A stretch of DNA of 64,000 bases from Alphaproteobacteria bacterium (GCA_021774335.1 JAJFJD010000033.1:62001-126000), one strand, 5' to 3'; positions 19,318 to 29,015 are shown, counted from the first letter of the stretch. Notes: generated by a model not told the origin, from the sequence alone. Numbers and translations: made by a program.

Positions 19318-20135
19318 TCTACTTTCGGCAGCGATTGACTAAGCCGCCCGCCGACGCGAACCGGTTCCACGCGCGTCGCCAAGCCGGTGGCCGGATCCGT
19401 TTCCACGAATGTGCCGCATAGCGTCCCCTCCCCCATCGCGGGGCTAAGACGTTCCTTCGGAAAGCGCCGCTGGAAATTGCGGATCGATGCGCGCGCTTCC
19501 ATCCCGATAACCGACTCGTAGTCGCCGCACATGCCCGCGTCCGTCTGATAGGCGGTACCGCCGCTCAACACACGCGCATCCGCCGTCGGTACATGCGTGT
19601 GCGTCCCGACGACAAGAGTCGCATGCCCGTCCGCAACGATGCCCAACGCGGTTTTCTCGCTCGTCGCCTCGCCGTGGATGTCGATGAGGACGGCATCGTA
19701 GCCGGCCGATTTCGGCGTGCCCAGCGGCAACGCCTTTTCCAGTGCCGCAAAGGGATCGTCGAGCAGCTCCATGAACAATCGGCACATCAGGTTGACCACC
19801 TTAATGCGCCGGCCGCGGCTGTCCTGATAGTCGTGGTCGCCTCGGCCCGGGGTTCCCGCCGGATAATTCAGCGGGCGCAGCAGGCGGCGGTCCTCGTTCA
19901 GAACAGGAATGATCTCCGCTTTGTCCCAGGTGTGATTGCCGCCGGTGATCACGTCGGCGCCCGCATCGAACAATTCAGTGCAGATTTTTTCGGTTATCCC
20001 GAAGCCGTGCGCGGCGTTCTCGCCGTTGACGACAACGAAATCGAGACCAAGGTCTTTCCGCAATCCGGGCAGCGCGGCGGTTATCGCATCCCGACCGCTG
20101 CGTCCGACAACATCGCCGCAAAATAATAGCCGCAT
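19314..20135 (-). CDS. YmdB/TIGR00282 family metallophosphoesterase
   Basis: A 273-aa calcineurin-like phosphoesterase of the TIGR00282 (YmdB) group. Di-metal ligands are visible in LLFCGDVVGRSGRD, VVNGENAAHG, TGGNHTWDKAE, the central LIDIHGEATSEK, and the VVGTHTHVPTAD histidines. YmdB of Bacillus hydrolyses 2',3'-cyclic nucleotides; activity here is inferred from family. Its ATG abuts the stop of the upstream 5-formyl-THF cyclo-ligase (one shared base). Confidence 0.92.
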   Translation of the reverse strand: MRLLFCGDVVGRSGRDAITAALPGLRKDLGLDFVVVNGENAAHGFGITEKICTELFDAGADVITGGNHTWDKAEIIPVLNEDRRLLRPLNYPAGTPGRGDHDYQDSRGRRIKVVNLMCRLFMELLDDPFAALEKALPLGTPKSAGYDAVLIDIHGEATSEKTALGIVADGHATLVVGTHTHVPTADARVLSGGTAYQTDAGMCGDYESVIGMEARASIRNFQRRFPKERLSPAMGEGTLCGTFVETDPATGLATRVEPVRVGGRLSQSLPKVD

Positions 20136-20734
20136 CAGGGCTCCCCTTCAGGCCGGAACGCTTCCTGTGGCGTCACGATCCAATCCATTGCTTCATCTTG
20201 CGGGCCGCGCGGGATATGCACGACCTCCTGGGCGGCGAAACCAACCCCGATCGCAACAACCTCTCCCGCCGACCGCAACGCCGCGACCGTCCGGTCGTAG
20301 AATCCACCGCCATATCCCAGACGATAACCGCGACGATCATATCCGAGGAGCGGCACAATCAACACATCAGGCACGACCACCGGCGCCGACCCGCACGGAT
20401 GCTTGGTGCCCAATGGGCCGTCCTCTAACGGATCGTCCGGCCGCCACTGTCGGAACTGCAGCGGTTCGCCGCGCGCGACCACGACAGGCATCGCGATGCC
20501 GTGGCCTGATTCGCGCATCGCCGCCAATGCAGGAAGCACGTCGATCTCGTCGCCCATCGGCAGGTAGCCCGCCACGATGGTTCCACCGGGCAATGAAAGC
20601 GCAGCCCTCAAAACGGTGAGCAATTCTTCTCGGGCCTGTTCGGATTGTGCTGCGGCAGCGGTCCGGCGCGCCAGCAGCACATTGCGCAGCGCCTTCTTCT
20701 CCTCCTGCAGCGATGTGTCGCTATCCGGGGTCAC
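20135..20734 (-). CDS. ygfA: 5-formyltetrahydrofolate cyclo-ligase
   Basis: This enzyme converts 5-formyl-THF to 5,10-methenyl-THF with ATP. The N-terminal EEKKALRNVLLARR helix and the C-terminal LIVPLLGYDRRGYRLGYGGG phosphate/folate loop are diagnostic. The likely start is GTG at 20734 (199 aa); a longer frame to 20890 would run through the 6S RNA gene and lacks family similarity. The gene sits directly after the 6S RNA, as ygfA does in many proteobacteria. Confidence 0.85.
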   Translation of the reverse strand: MTPDSDTSLQEEKKALRNVLLARRTAAAAQSEQAREELLTVLRAALSLPGGTIVAGYLPMGDEIDVLPALAAMRESGHGIAMPVVVARGEPLQFRQWRPDDPLEDGPLGTKHPCGSAPVVVPDVLIVPLLGYDRRGYRLGYGGGFYDRTVAALRSAGEVVAIGVGFAAQEVVHIPRGPQDEAMDWIVTPQEAFRPEGEP

Positions 20735-20756
20735 GTGACGGCCATTCAGTGATTGA

Positions 20757-20928
20757 AGTTGGGCGGCGCCACCTCGGCCGTTGGTCGGGAAAGTCCGTTT
20801 GGGACCTGGTACACCAGGTGGGCGCCGTGTATCGAGACCAGGATCCCGACAGTGACAGCTCCCCGCAAACGATTTAAGCCCCCGGGACAATGTGTGACCG
20901 GGCGAACCGCGCAGCCACCGCCCGACGT
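20757..20928 (-). ncRNA. ssrS: 6S RNA
   Basis: The 200-nt gap between zapA and the 5-formyl-THF cyclo-ligase gene is the conserved genomic position of 6S RNA in proteobacteria. The minus-strand transcript can fold into a long hairpin: a closing stem GGGCGG (20923-20918) with CCGCCC (20766-20761), then internal helices including the CACCTGGTGTACCAGGT segment (about 20821-20805). 6S RNA mimics an open promoter and sequesters RNA polymerase in stationary phase. Ends are estimated to within about 10 nt. Confidence 0.8.
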
Positions 20929-20932
20929 ATAC

Positions 20933-21289
20933 CTAGGCTTCTTCCAACCGGTCGGCAATAGCTTCCAATTGCGCCGACGTCGATTCCAGAGCCACCGCCA
21001 TTTCATCGGTAATCTGCGTGGTCTTGGTTTCGTTCAGACGCGCCAGCACATCGCCGTCTGCTTCACCGCGCGTGACGGCCAGTTCGGCATAGGCATCGGA
21101 CAGTTCGTCGGCGATCAGCAAGCCGACCATCAACAGCAATCGGCTGTCGCCGATCTGCCCGACGGACTCGACCAATTCGCCGACGCGGCGATCAAGGTAT
21201 TCGGCCAAGCGTGACAGATGGTTTTCCTGACCATCGTCGCAGACGATGGAGTAATCGCGGCCGTTTATCGTAATTGAAATTTGGCTCAT
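20933..21289 (-). CDS. zapA: Cell division protein ZapA
   Basis: ZapA (118 aa) bundles FtsZ filaments at the division ring. The N-terminal ITINGRDYSIVCDDGQENHL globular part and the C-terminal helix that dimerises as a coiled coil are both present. It is preceded by the DUF4164 protein and followed at once by 6S RNA, a common alphaproteobacterial order. Confidence 0.94.
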   Translation of the reverse strand: MSQISITINGRDYSIVCDDGQENHLSRLAEYLDRRVGELVESVGQIGDSRLLLMVGLLIADELSDAYAELAVTRGEADGDVLARLNETKTTQITDEMAVALESTSAQLEAIADRLEEA

Positions 21290-21335
21290 GGTGAGACGGC
21301 TTTATTCCGCAGCGGTAATTTGTGGTGTTACGAAG

Positions 21336-21566
21336 TTACTCATCCAGAATTTTACGCAACCGGTCAATCGTGCTGTCCAAGCGACTCGCCAGTGTCGATG
21401 TGACGGCCTGCAGTCGCGTGTTATCCGACCGGGCGGCATCCAGTGCATCCGACAACGCGGTTGCGTCCTGTTGCGAGTCAACGACGGTAAACCGCTTGTC
21501 CACGGCCTGGTCGAGCCGGGTTACTGCGGTTTCCAGACGTTCGTGAGCCTCTTGTAATCGAGACAT
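21336..21566 (-). CDS. DUF4164-like coiled-coil protein
   Basis: A 76-aa, almost entirely helical protein with heptad-like leucines and no cysteine (start MSRLQEAHERLETAVTRLDQ, end LDSTIDRLRKILDE). Alphaproteobacteria commonly carry a short DUF4164 coiled-coil gene just before zapA; a role in division has been presumed from this linkage but is unproven. Spacing to zapA is 46 nt, consistent with an operon. Confidence 0.78.
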   Translation of the reverse strand: MSRLQEAHERLETAVTRLDQAVDKRFTVVDSQQDATALSDALDAARSDNTRLQAVTSTLASRLDSTIDRLRKILDE

Positions 21567-21901
21567 GCTGCCTACTCGATATCAATTAGAATTCAAGATG
21601 TTGCGCTGGGTCAGCAGCATAAGTCACGCGGTCTGCACGTTCCACAAGAAATTCGGTCGATTGTAGATTTTAATCGAAATTTTCACTGTGCAAGCGCTTC
21701 AACGGGGGGCACCTGGCCCTCGACCATTGGCATCGGCGAAACAACGCGCCGACCGCGCGCCGCCTCCGCCATTGACGGACGTTAACGAGGGCGGCATGGT
21801 GCCGCCGGTGTTGGCCGCAAACGCCTCGTCGTCAATCCGACATCCGTCAACCGGCACCATCAGAAAACCCTATAGACGTATAGGAAAGTGGATACCGCCC
21901 A
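21567..21901. other. Divergent intergenic region, DUF4164-zapA / tkt
   Basis: About 335 nt between divergent genes, so it should contain both promoters. An inverted repeat at 21657-21677 (listed separately) lies in it. The 3' 200 nt are GC-rich and can be read as an open frame continuing into tkt in another phase, but show no coding signs of their own. Confidence 0.5.
21657..21677. promoter_or_regulatory. Inverted repeat in the zapA/tkt divergent region
   Basis: TCGATT, 9 nt, AATCGA: perfect 6-bp arms within an AT-rich stretch whose flanks are also partly symmetrical (GAAAT left, ATTTTC right). It may be an operator for tkt-gap carbon regulation or for zapA; the binding protein is unknown. 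Confidence 0.35.
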
Positions 21902-23905
21902 ATGACAGCCGCCGATTCAAACACGGCGTCTTCGCCGAGCCATATGGATATGGCGAACGCGATACGTTTTCTTGCGATAGACGCGGTCGAGAAGGCCAAC
22001 TCCGGTCACCCCGGCATGCCGATGGGCATGGCGGACATCGCGACGGTGCTTTTCACCCGCTATATGAAATTCGATCCCGCCGATCCGCAATGGCCGGACC
22101 GCGACCGTTTCGTCCTGTCGAACGGGCATGGATCGATGCTGCTCTACGCGCTGCTCTATCTGACCGGATATCCGGGCATGGATATCGAGCAGATCAAGAA
22201 TTTCCGCCAGCTCGGCAGCAAGACCGCGGGCCATCCCGAATACGGCCATGCGCCCGGTATCGAGACCACCACCGGCCCCCTGGGCCAGGGATTGGCGAAT
22301 GCCGTCGGCATGGCCCTGGCGGAACGCATGCTGGCCGCGCGGTTCGGCAAGGAACTGGTCGATCATTACACCTATGTCTTCACCGGGGACGGCTGTCTGA
22401 TGGAAGGCATCAGCCAGGAAGCGATTTCCCTGGCCGGCCATTTGGGCCTCGGCAAGCTGATCGTCTTCTTCGACGACAACTCGATTTCCATCGACGGTGC
22501 GACCGACCTGACCACTGGCGACGATCAGGCCATGCGCTTCAAGGCGAGCGGCTGGCATGTGCAATCGATCGACGGCCATGACCCGGAAGCGATCGCGGGC
22601 GCCATCGAAGCGGCGCAGGCCGCGGACGCGCCATCGATGATCGCCTGCCGTACCGTCATCGGGTACGGCGCTCCCAATAAGCAGGGCACCGCGTCGACGC
22701 ATGGCGCGGCACTCGGCGGCGACGAAGTCCAGGCGACACGCGATGCGCTGGGATGGCCACACGCCCCCTTTGTCATTCCCAACGAGACCTTGGACGGATG
22801 GCGGCAGGCCGGCGCGCGCGGTTCACGGACGCTGGCAAGTTGGCAGGATCGCCTGGCCTCGGTCGACGGCGAAACCGCCGCCACCTTCAAGCGGATGATC
22901 GCCGGCGACCTGCCGGAAGGCTTCAAGGGTGCGGTGAAGGCGATGAAACAGGCCCTTGCCGACGATCCGCCGAAACTGGCGACCCGGCAGTCCTCCAAGA
23001 ACACGCTCGACATGCTAGTCGAGGCAGTTCCATCGCTCGTCGGCGGCTCGGCCGATCTGACAGGATCCAATCTGACCAAGGCCGCGACGATGAGCGACGT
23101 GTCGGCCGATGATTTCAGCGGCAATTACATTTATTACGGCGTGCGCGAGCACGGCATGGCCGCGATTATGAACGGGATAGCGTTGCATGGCGGATTCATT
23201 CCGTTCGGCGGCACCTTCCTTATCTTTACCGATTATTGCCGGCCATCCATCCGATTGGCGGCCTTGATGGAACAGCGTGTCGTGTATGTCATGACCCATG
23301 ATTCGATCGGGCTCGGTGAAGACGGACCGACCCATCAACCGGTCGAACATCTCGCCAGCCTGCGCGCCATACCCAACCTTCAAGTTTTCCGCCCGTGCGA
23401 TGCGACGGAGACACTGGAATGCTGGGCGATCGCCCTGGAAAGCAGGGCCGCGCCATCGGTGCTGGCGCTGACTCGTCAGGGCGTGCCGCCGGTCCGCACC
23501 AACTTCTCGGACGAGAACCGCTGCGCAAGGGGCGCGTATATCCTGGCCGACGCCGACGGCAACCGGCAGGCGACCATAATCGCCACCGGATCGGAGATCG
23601 AAATTGCGCTTGCCGCCCGAGACCGTCTGCAACAGGACGGTATTGGCACGGTGGTCGTGTCGGCGCCCTGTCTGGAATTGTTCGACCAGCAGGATGCGGC
23701 TTATCGGACGTCGGTGCTGGCGCCGGGCAGTGCCGTCGTTGCGGTCGAGGCCGCGACATCGATGGGCTGGGACCGGTATTTGGCCGGCCGCGGTGCGTTC
23801 ATCGGGATGTCCGGTTTCGGCGCCTCCGCCCCCGCGGACCAGCTTTACGAGCATTTTGGCATTACCCCAACGGCGGTGGTCGACGCGATCAAGGCACAAC
23901 TGTAA
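21902..23905 (+). CDS. tkt: Transketolase
   Basis: Transketolase (667 aa) transfers two-carbon units in the pentose phosphate pathway (or Calvin cycle) using thiamine diphosphate. The N-terminal domain shows [13 protein letters not shown] and the ThDP motif [13 protein letters not shown]...DDN; the central pyrimidine-binding domain has [11 protein letters not shown]; the C-terminal domain begins near residue 540. The ATG at 21902 has AGGAAAG about 15 nt upstream; Met15 is an alternative. It is followed by gap in the same direction. Confidence 0.97.
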   Translation: MTAADSNTASSPSHMDMANAIRFLAIDAVEKANSGHPGMPMGMADIATVLFTRYMKFDPADPQWPDRDRFVLSNGHGSMLLYALLYLTGYPGMDIEQIKNFRQLGSKTAGHPEYGHAPGIETTTGPLGQGLANAVGMALAERMLAARFGKELVDHYTYVFTGDGCLMEGISQEAISLAGHLGLGKLIVFFDDNSISIDGATDLTTGDDQAMRFKASGWHVQSIDGHDPEAIAGAIEAAQAADAPSMIACRTVIGYGAPNKQGTASTHGAALGGDEVQATRDALGWPHAPFVIPNETLDGWRQAGARGSRTLASWQDRLASVDGETAATFKRMIAGDLPEGFKGAVKAMKQALADDPPKLATRQSSKNTLDMLVEAVPSLVGGSADLTGSNLTKAATMSDVSADDFSGNYIYYGVREHGMAAIMNGIALHGGFIPFGGTFLIFTDYCRPSIRLAALMEQRVVYVMTHDSIGLGEDGPTHQPVEHLASLRAIPNLQVFRPCDATETLECWAIALESRAAPSVLALTRQGVPPVRTNFSDENRCARGAYILADADGNRQATIIATGSEIEIALAARDRLQQDGIGTVVVSAPCLELFDQQDAAYRTSVLAPGSAVVAVEAATSMGWDRYLAGRGAFIGMSGFGASAPADQLYEHFGITPTAVVDAIKAQL

Positions 23906-23949
23906 ATATTAGGGATAAAGTCGGCGCAAAGCCGCCAGACAGCAGGTTG

Positions 23950-23993
23950 TGAGCCCTGCGCCCCCGCTCGAACGAAGCGGGGTTGAAGGCTCA
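23950..23993. promoter_or_regulatory. Nested stem-loop between tkt and gap
   Basis: TGAGCC pairs with GGCTCA (outer 6 bp), and inside this CCCCGCT pairs with AGCGGGG (7 bp) around a 7-nt loop. It lies 45 nt after the tkt stop and 45 nt before gap. No U-tract follows, so it may be an mRNA processing or stability element rather than a terminator. Confidence 0.5.
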
Positions 23994-24038
23994 AGACGGA
24001 GAAAACGAGACACATTCTGATTTTCGGGAGAAGCATCG

Positions 24039-25046
24039 ATGGCAGTTCGCGTTGCAATTAATGGATTTGGCCGGATCGGCCGCTTGGTCTTGCGGGCCGC
24101 TTACGAATCGGGACGGACGGACATTGAGTTCGTCGGCATCAACGACCTGGGCCCGGTCGCGGCCAATGCGCATCTGGTGAAATACGACACGGTCCACGGC
24201 CAGCTCGACGCCGACATCAAGACCGGCGATGACTGGATGGACCTGGGCAAAGGCAAAATCAAAGTCACTGCCGAACGCGACCCGGCCAAGCTGCCGTGGA
24301 AGGAACTCGGCGTCGACGTGGCGCTGGAATGCACCGGTATCTTCACCAGTCGCGATCAGGCGGCATTGCATCTGGAAGCCGGCGCGAAACGTGTCCTGGT
24401 CTCGGCACCCGCCACCGGCGCCGACCTCACCGTCGTATATGGCGTAAACCATGACCAGCTTTCCGCCGATCACACGATCATCTCCAACGCGTCCTGCACG
24501 ACGAACTGTTTGGCGCCGGTAGCCTACGTCCTGAATCAGGCGATCGGGATCGACCGCGGCTTCATGACGACGGTGCATTCGTTCACCGGAGATCAGTCCA
24601 CGGTGGACACCCTGCACGGCGATCTTCGCCGGGCGCGCGCCGCATCGGTATCGATGATCCCGACGTCGACGGGTGCTGCGAAAGCCGTCGGCCTGGTGTT
24701 GCCTGAACTCAACGGCAAACTCGACGGCACTTCCATCCGCGTGCCAACGCCGAACGTATCGGTGATCGACTTGAAGTTCGACGCGTCCCGTGAAACCGAT
24801 GCCGAAGAGGTCAACGGCGCGATCAAGCAGGCAGCGGCCGGCGCGCTCGACGGCGTGCTCGCCACCAATGACGAGCCGCTTGTCTCGATCGACTTCAACC
24901 ACAATCCGGCAAGCTCGATCTTCGATCTGACGCAAACGCAGGTCGTCGACGGCCGGCTCGTCCGCGTGCTGTCCTGGTACGACAACGAGTGGGGCTTCTC
25001 CAACCGGATGTCGGACACAGCGGTTGCGATTGGAAATCTCGGCTGA
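24039..25046 (+). CDS. gap: Type I glyceraldehyde-3-phosphate dehydrogenase
   Basis: GAPDH (335 aa) oxidises glyceraldehyde-3-P to 1,3-bisphosphoglycerate. The Rossmann start [16 protein letters not shown] is followed by GINDL (Asp36, a mark of NAD preference), the catalytic Cys153 in SNASCTTNC, and the C-terminal [13 protein letters not shown]. The next gene, a small unknown, overlaps its stop codon. Confidence 0.97.
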   Translation: MAVRVAINGFGRIGRLVLRAAYESGRTDIEFVGINDLGPVAANAHLVKYDTVHGQLDADIKTGDDWMDLGKGKIKVTAERDPAKLPWKELGVDVALECTGIFTSRDQAALHLEAGAKRVLVSAPATGADLTVVYGVNHDQLSADHTIISNASCTTNCLAPVAYVLNQAIGIDRGFMTTVHSFTGDQSTVDTLHGDLRRARAASVSMIPTSTGAAKAVGLVLPELNGKLDGTSIRVPTPNVSVIDLKFDASRETDAEEVNGAIKQAAAGALDGVLATNDEPLVSIDFNHNPASSIFDLTQTQVVDGRLVRVLSWYDNEWGFSNRMSDTAVAIGNLG

Positions 25047-25462
25047 GCGAAACAGTAACAACAGTCACGGTCCACAATCTTCGCCAGGCGATGGCCGCTG
25101 CCGCGGCAGCGGCCGACGCCGGGCGGCAGATCGTGTTGCTGAGCCCGCCCGACGCGGCCGGTACCCTTGGGCCGGCCGTTTTTCTTTCGATGGTTGAAGC
25201 CGCGCAAAAGGCCTATCCGGCCGTTAAGGTCGAGGCGATGCTGGATTGTGGCAGTTCGCCCGGATTCGCGGCCGCGGCACTGCGGCACGGTCATACCGCA
25301 ATCCGGTACGATGGCCCCGCCATCGACGCCATCCAGGACATTGCCGGTCAAATCGGCGCGTCAGTCCAACGGGAACGGCCGCCATCGATTGACCTTGGCG
25401 ACGTGGAAGCCGACGGTGACGATCTGGGCGAAGCCTGCCGCGATTGGTTGCACGACGGCTAA
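25043..25462 (+). CDS. Uncharacterised protein coupled to gap
   Basis: About 139 aa, not recognised as a named family. It reads as an alternating alpha/beta Ala/Gly-rich protein: a helix ([19 protein letters not shown]), a strand ([10 protein letters not shown]), a long helix, then [20 protein letters not shown] and a strand-rich end with an acidic tail. No ATG or GTG occurs between the gap stop and Met at 25091, but a CTG at 25043 overlaps the stop (CTGA); either could be the start. The coupling suggests a role tied to glycolysis, but function is unknown. Confidence 0.62.
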   Translation: MSETVTTVTVHNLRQAMAAAAAAADAGRQIVLLSPPDAAGTLGPAVFLSMVEAAQKAYPAVKVEAMLDCGSSPGFAAAALRHGHTAIRYDGPAIDAIQDIAGQIGASVQRERPPSIDLGDVEADGDDLGEACRDWLHDG

Positions 25463-25472
25463 CAGCCCGGTC

Positions 25473-25973
25473 TCAGAGAAAGATTAGGCCCTTAATTCCC
25501 GTATAGAGGCCTACACAGAACGAAATCCCGGAAACGATCATCACGCGGAAGGCGAGAAGCTTTTGCGTCGCCGCCCGTCTCAGGATCGCCCTCACATCCG
25601 GGCGAACTTCCTCGCGCGGTGTGTCGGGGCCCTGTTCCGCAAGCGCCTTGACTTCGCCCGACCGCGACAACCGAAACAACGTCCAGGCGGCAAACGCGAT
25701 GAGTGTTCCCACCGCGGTCAGCCACACCGCGGCATTGATGTCTTCATAGGACTCGTTGGCCGCATCGACTCGGGTCATTAGGATCGAAAAGAAAGTACAA
25801 GCCGGTATATTGGCGAGGAATAGGTACCGGACCAAATCCTCGGGCTGCCAACCGGTACGGTGGTCACCACCATAAAGGCTACCCGGCGTCAGCGTATCGT
25901 AAACTTCCTTTTCCAGCGCTTTGCGCTGGCCGAACAAACTCCACATACCAACAGCCTCTTTCGCCAGGGACAT
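25473..25973 (-). CDS. Hypothetical three-helix membrane protein
   Basis: A 166-aa protein with three predicted membrane segments (around LVRYLFLANIPACTFFSIL, AVWLTAVGTLIAFAAWTLF, and the C-terminal VMIVSGISFCVGLYTGI), and a hydrophilic loop rich in Asp/Arg/Glu between the second and third. No family was recognised. It is convergent with the small gene after gap, 10 nt apart. Confidence 0.7.
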   Translation of the reverse strand: MSLAKEAVGMWSLFGQRKALEKEVYDTLTPGSLYGGDHRTGWQPEDLVRYLFLANIPACTFFSILMTRVDAANESYEDINAAVWLTAVGTLIAFAAWTLFRLSRSGEVKALAEQGPDTPREEVRPDVRAILRRAATQKLLAFRVMIVSGISFCVGLYTGIKGLIFL

Positions 25974-26480
25974 CCCTCAGTAGCGCGATGATAGTCGACC
26001 TGGAGCGTTGGAGGGAGGGAAATTCCACGTCCATTCCGGCGAATCTTATTTGCGGCGTAGCACACGGCCGGTCAATCGGTTCGTCCGATCAGCTTCATCG
26101 GCGTTCACGACACCATAACGATTGCGTGAGACCGTTCCTCCCCGCCGAACCGGACAGCTGATGCCAATGCTCCCCGCTGCAATACGCCGCTACCGCACTG
26201 TGGCGTTACGTCACTACCGCTCGCACGTCGTAAGGTCGCGGAAAATAGGAAATTCGCTTCAAACGAACCTTTCCGCCGCACATGAATCGAAAGAATCGAT
26301 CCGATCGATCAGTTAAATGGATCTGCAAATTTGGTCACCACTTCGTTACCGGAGCTCGGTCACCCTGGTGCTAAAGCTGAAGGTCAGCAGGGGTTGTTGA
26401 CGGTTCGACGAAATTTTTACCGGCCGCGCGGCGCATTGAGCAGGATGCGGCAACCGGTCCGATTTGGGAGGGTTTGACCT
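25974..26480. other. 507-nt divergent intergenic region
   Basis: No convincing coding sequence is present on either strand (the longest open frame is 64 codons and Arg/Ser-rich without a ribosome site). It should contain promoters for the membrane protein gene (minus) and the LysR gene (plus). GGTCACC occurs twice (about 26333 and 26358) and GATCGATC-like tracts occur near 26300, but nothing clearly symmetrical or RNA-like stands out. Confidence 0.45.
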
Positions 26481-27335
26481 ATGGATGTCGATTTAGCACG
26501 CACATTCCTGACGATCACCGAAACCGCACATTTCGGCAAAGCCGCTCGCGCATTGAACGTCACGCAGTCCACGATCAGCGCCCGCATCAAAACGCTCGAA
26601 GACCTTCTCGGGCAGCCCTTGTTCGTGCGCAGCAAGACCGGGACAACGCTGACGCCGGCCGGCAGCAAATTCAAGGGCTCGGCAGAAATGATGATCCGAA
26701 TATGGGAACAAGCCCGACAGCAGGTCGGCACGCCGTCCGAATATCAGTCCATGATCAGCGTGGCAGGCGAACTCACTTTATGGGATCAACTGCTGCTGCA
26801 ATGGCTTCCCTGGATGCGGTCGTCGCTACCCGATGTCGCCGTCCGCGCCGAGATACTGCAGTTGGAAAGCCTGATGCACCGATTGGCCGAGGGCTCGATC
26901 GACCTGGGCGTCCTGTATGCGCCAATCAACCGGCCCGGGCTCGAGGTCGAGACACTGCTCGATGAGGAGCTCGTCCTCGTATCGACCGGAAACGAAGCCA
27001 TCGTGCCCGGACACCGGTCCTATGTCTTCGTGGATTGGGGAACATCCTTCCGGCTCGACCACGAAAACGCCTATCCTAGCGCCGACACGCCGGCCTTGAC
27101 CGTCAGTCCCAGTCAATTCGGGCTCACTTACATTTTGGAAAACGGCGGGGCGGGATACTTCCCGACTCGGCTGGTCCGGGAGCCTCTGGACAGTGGTCAT
27201 CTTCGGATCGCCGACACCGCCGCCCGATTCCGGCACCATGTCTATATGATCTACAACAACGACAGGAACGACGAGCGCTTCAATACCGCGTTGCAAGGGC
27301 TGCGCTTCATCGCCGCACGGGAAACCGAGGACTGA
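26481..27335 (+). CDS. LysR-family transcriptional regulator
   Basis: A 284-aa LysR regulator. The N-terminal winged helix spans residues 1-60 (FGKAARALNVTQSTISARIK as recognition region), followed by a linker helix and a periplasmic-binding-like effector domain. The sequence resembles the HdfR-like subgroup. ATG 26481 is preceded by GGGAGGG. It lies 125 nt upstream of the class I aldolase gene in the same direction, which could be a target; the effector is unknown. Confidence 0.9.
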   Translation: MDVDLARTFLTITETAHFGKAARALNVTQSTISARIKTLEDLLGQPLFVRSKTGTTLTPAGSKFKGSAEMMIRIWEQARQQVGTPSEYQSMISVAGELTLWDQLLLQWLPWMRSSLPDVAVRAEILQLESLMHRLAEGSIDLGVLYAPINRPGLEVETLLDEELVLVSTGNEAIVPGHRSYVFVDWGTSFRLDHENAYPSADTPALTVSPSQFGLTYILENGGAGYFPTRLVREPLDSGHLRIADTAARFRHHVYMIYNNDRNDERFNTALQGLRFIAARETED

Positions 27336-27359
27336 TTTCTTCCGGTTTACCTCGTTTCG

Positions 27360-27400
27360 GTAGGGTTTGCGCACGCGCGCGCCATTGCCAAAAACCCTAC
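27360..27400. promoter_or_regulatory. 9-bp inverted repeat upstream of the aldolase gene
   Basis: GTAGGGTTT and AAACCCTAC, perfect complements separated by 23 nt, between the LysR stop and the aldolase start. It could be an operator with wide spacing, a weak terminator of the LysR transcript (no U-tract), or a leader hairpin. Confidence 0.45.
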
Positions 27401-27459
27401 ACTCGGGTATGTCGTCGAAGACGAATTGACGGATAATCCGAGACGAGGAATAGGCCAAA

Positions 27460-28380
27460 ATGAAGGTCACACAACGCGTTCGCAAGATACTCGCGAATTA
27501 TGAAAGCGATAGCCCAGGCACCAAAACCAACTTAGCCAGAATTTTGATGCACGGTCGGCTGGCCGGAACGGGCAAAATGGTCATTTTGCCGGTGGATCAG
27601 GGCTTCGAACACGGCCCGGCGCGCAGTTTTGCCAAGAATGCGCCCGCCTACGACCCTCACTACCACTATCAACTCGCAGTCGATGCCGGATTGAACGCCT
27701 ATGCGGCGCCGCTCGGCATGCTGGAAGCGGGTGCCGACAGTTTCGCCGGCTCCGTCCCCACGATCCTCAAGCTCAACAGCTCGAACAGCCACGCCACCTC
27801 CAAGGACCAAGCGGTCTACGGCAGCATCGGCGACGCGCTTCGCCTCGGCTGCACCGCCGTCGGCTTCACGATCTACCCGGGCGCGGACGACCAGTTTGAG
27901 ATGATGGAAGAGTTCCGCGAACTCGCCGAGGAAGCCAAATCCGTCGGCCTCGCCGTCGTGCTGTGGTCCTACCCGCGTGGCGGCGTTCTATCCAAGACCG
28001 GCGAAAACGCCATTGACGTGACCGCCTACGCCGCGCATCTCGCGGCGCAATTGGGCGCGCATATCATCAAGGTGAAGCCGCCGATGGCCGACATCGAACA
28101 GGATGACGCCCGCAAAGTGTACGAGGCCGAAGGCATCGACGTGTCGACGCTGCCGGCGCGAATCGCCCATGTGATGCAGTCCGCCTTCAACGGCCGCCGG
28201 CTGGTGGTGTTCTCCGGCGGCGCGGCGAAAGACCTGGATGGCGTGCTCGACGAAATCCGCCTGGTTCGTGACGGTGGCGGTAACGGGTCGATCATCGGAC
28301 GGAACACGTTCCAGCGGCCGCGTGACGAAGCGCTGTCGATGCTGGACACCATCATCAAGATCTACCAGGGCAAAGCTTGA
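27460..28380 (+). CDS. fbaB: Class I fructose-bisphosphate aldolase (DhnA type)
   Basis: A 306-aa DhnA/FbaB-type aldolase that cleaves fructose-1,6-bisphosphate through a Schiff base. The family start region [16 protein letters not shown] is near residues 38-53, and the Schiff-base lysine is in HIIKVKPP (Lys204 or Lys206). The C-terminal GRNTFQRP phosphate loop is present. GAGGAATAGG precedes the ATG. The thiE start overlaps its stop, so the two are translationally coupled. Confidence 0.93.
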   Translation: MKVTQRVRKILANYESDSPGTKTNLARILMHGRLAGTGKMVILPVDQGFEHGPARSFAKNAPAYDPHYHYQLAVDAGLNAYAAPLGMLEAGADSFAGSVPTILKLNSSNSHATSKDQAVYGSIGDALRLGCTAVGFTIYPGADDQFEMMEEFRELAEEAKSVGLAVVLWSYPRGGVLSKTGENAIDVTAYAAHLAAQLGAHIIKVKPPMADIEQDDARKVYEAEGIDVSTLPARIAHVMQSAFNGRRLVVFSGGAAKDLDGVLDEIRLVRDGGGNGSIIGRNTFQRPRDEALSMLDTIIKIYQGKA

Positions 28381-29015
28381 CCGACGAGAACCGCTGCCGG
28401 CTTTACCTGATAACGCCGCCCCGAATTGATCCGGCGACCTTCGCCGATTCGCTTGCGGCGGCGTTGGATGCCGGCGATGTCGGCTGCGTCCAGCTTCGCC
28501 TCAAGGATATCGACGACGATCAAATTCGCGTCGCCGCCGACATCCTGCGGCCCATCGCGCAAGAACGCGATGTCGCCTTCATCATGAACGACCGCCCGGA
28601 TCTGGCGATGGAAACCGGCTGCGACGGTGTCCACGTCGGCCAGGAAGACGCGCCCTATGCCGACGCCCGGGCGTTGCTGGGCGACAATGCCATTGTCGGG
28701 ATCACCTGCAAGAACTCGCGGCATTTCGCCATGGAAGCAGCGGAGCAGGGTGCTGATTACGTAGCGTTCGGTGCTTTCTTCCATTCGACGACAAAACCGC
28801 CGAAAAATATTGCGGAACCCGAGATCCTGGAATGGTGGAGCGGCCTGATGACCGTGCCGAGCGTTGCCATCGGCGGCATCACGATCAAGAACTGCGCCCC
28901 GCTGGTCACCGCCGGTGCGGATTTTCTGTCCGTAGTCTCCGGCGTATGGGACTATCCGGACGGCCCGGCGGCCGCGGTCCGGGCCTTCAACAACGCGATT
29001 GCCGAGATTGCCTGA
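28377..29015 (+). CDS. thiE: Thiamine phosphate synthase
   Basis: ThiE (212 aa) joins HMP-PP and thiazole phosphate. The TIM-barrel start [10 protein letters not shown], the pyrophosphate-binding [27 protein letters not shown] and VAIGGIT loops fit the family. The likely start is TTG at 28377, overlapping the aldolase stop as TTGA. In some members the enzyme is diverged; [10 protein letters not shown] in place of the usual threonine-rich loop hints at variation, so activity is likely but not certain. Confidence 0.88.
   Translation: MTDENRCRLYLITPPRIDPATFADSLAAALDAGDVGCVQLRLKDIDDDQIRVAADILRPIAQERDVAFIMNDRPDLAMETGCDGVHVGQEDAPYADARALLGDNAIVGITCKNSRHFAMEAAEQGADYVAFGAFFHSTTKPPKNIAEPEILEWWSGLMTVPSVAIGGITIKNCAPLVTAGADFLSVVSGVWDYPDGPAAAVRAFNNAIAEIA

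Noticed and set aside
26122-26316. A 64-codon open frame in the large intergenic region before the LysR gene.
   Set aside because: Arg/Ser-rich composition, no ribosome site, and no recognisable similarity.
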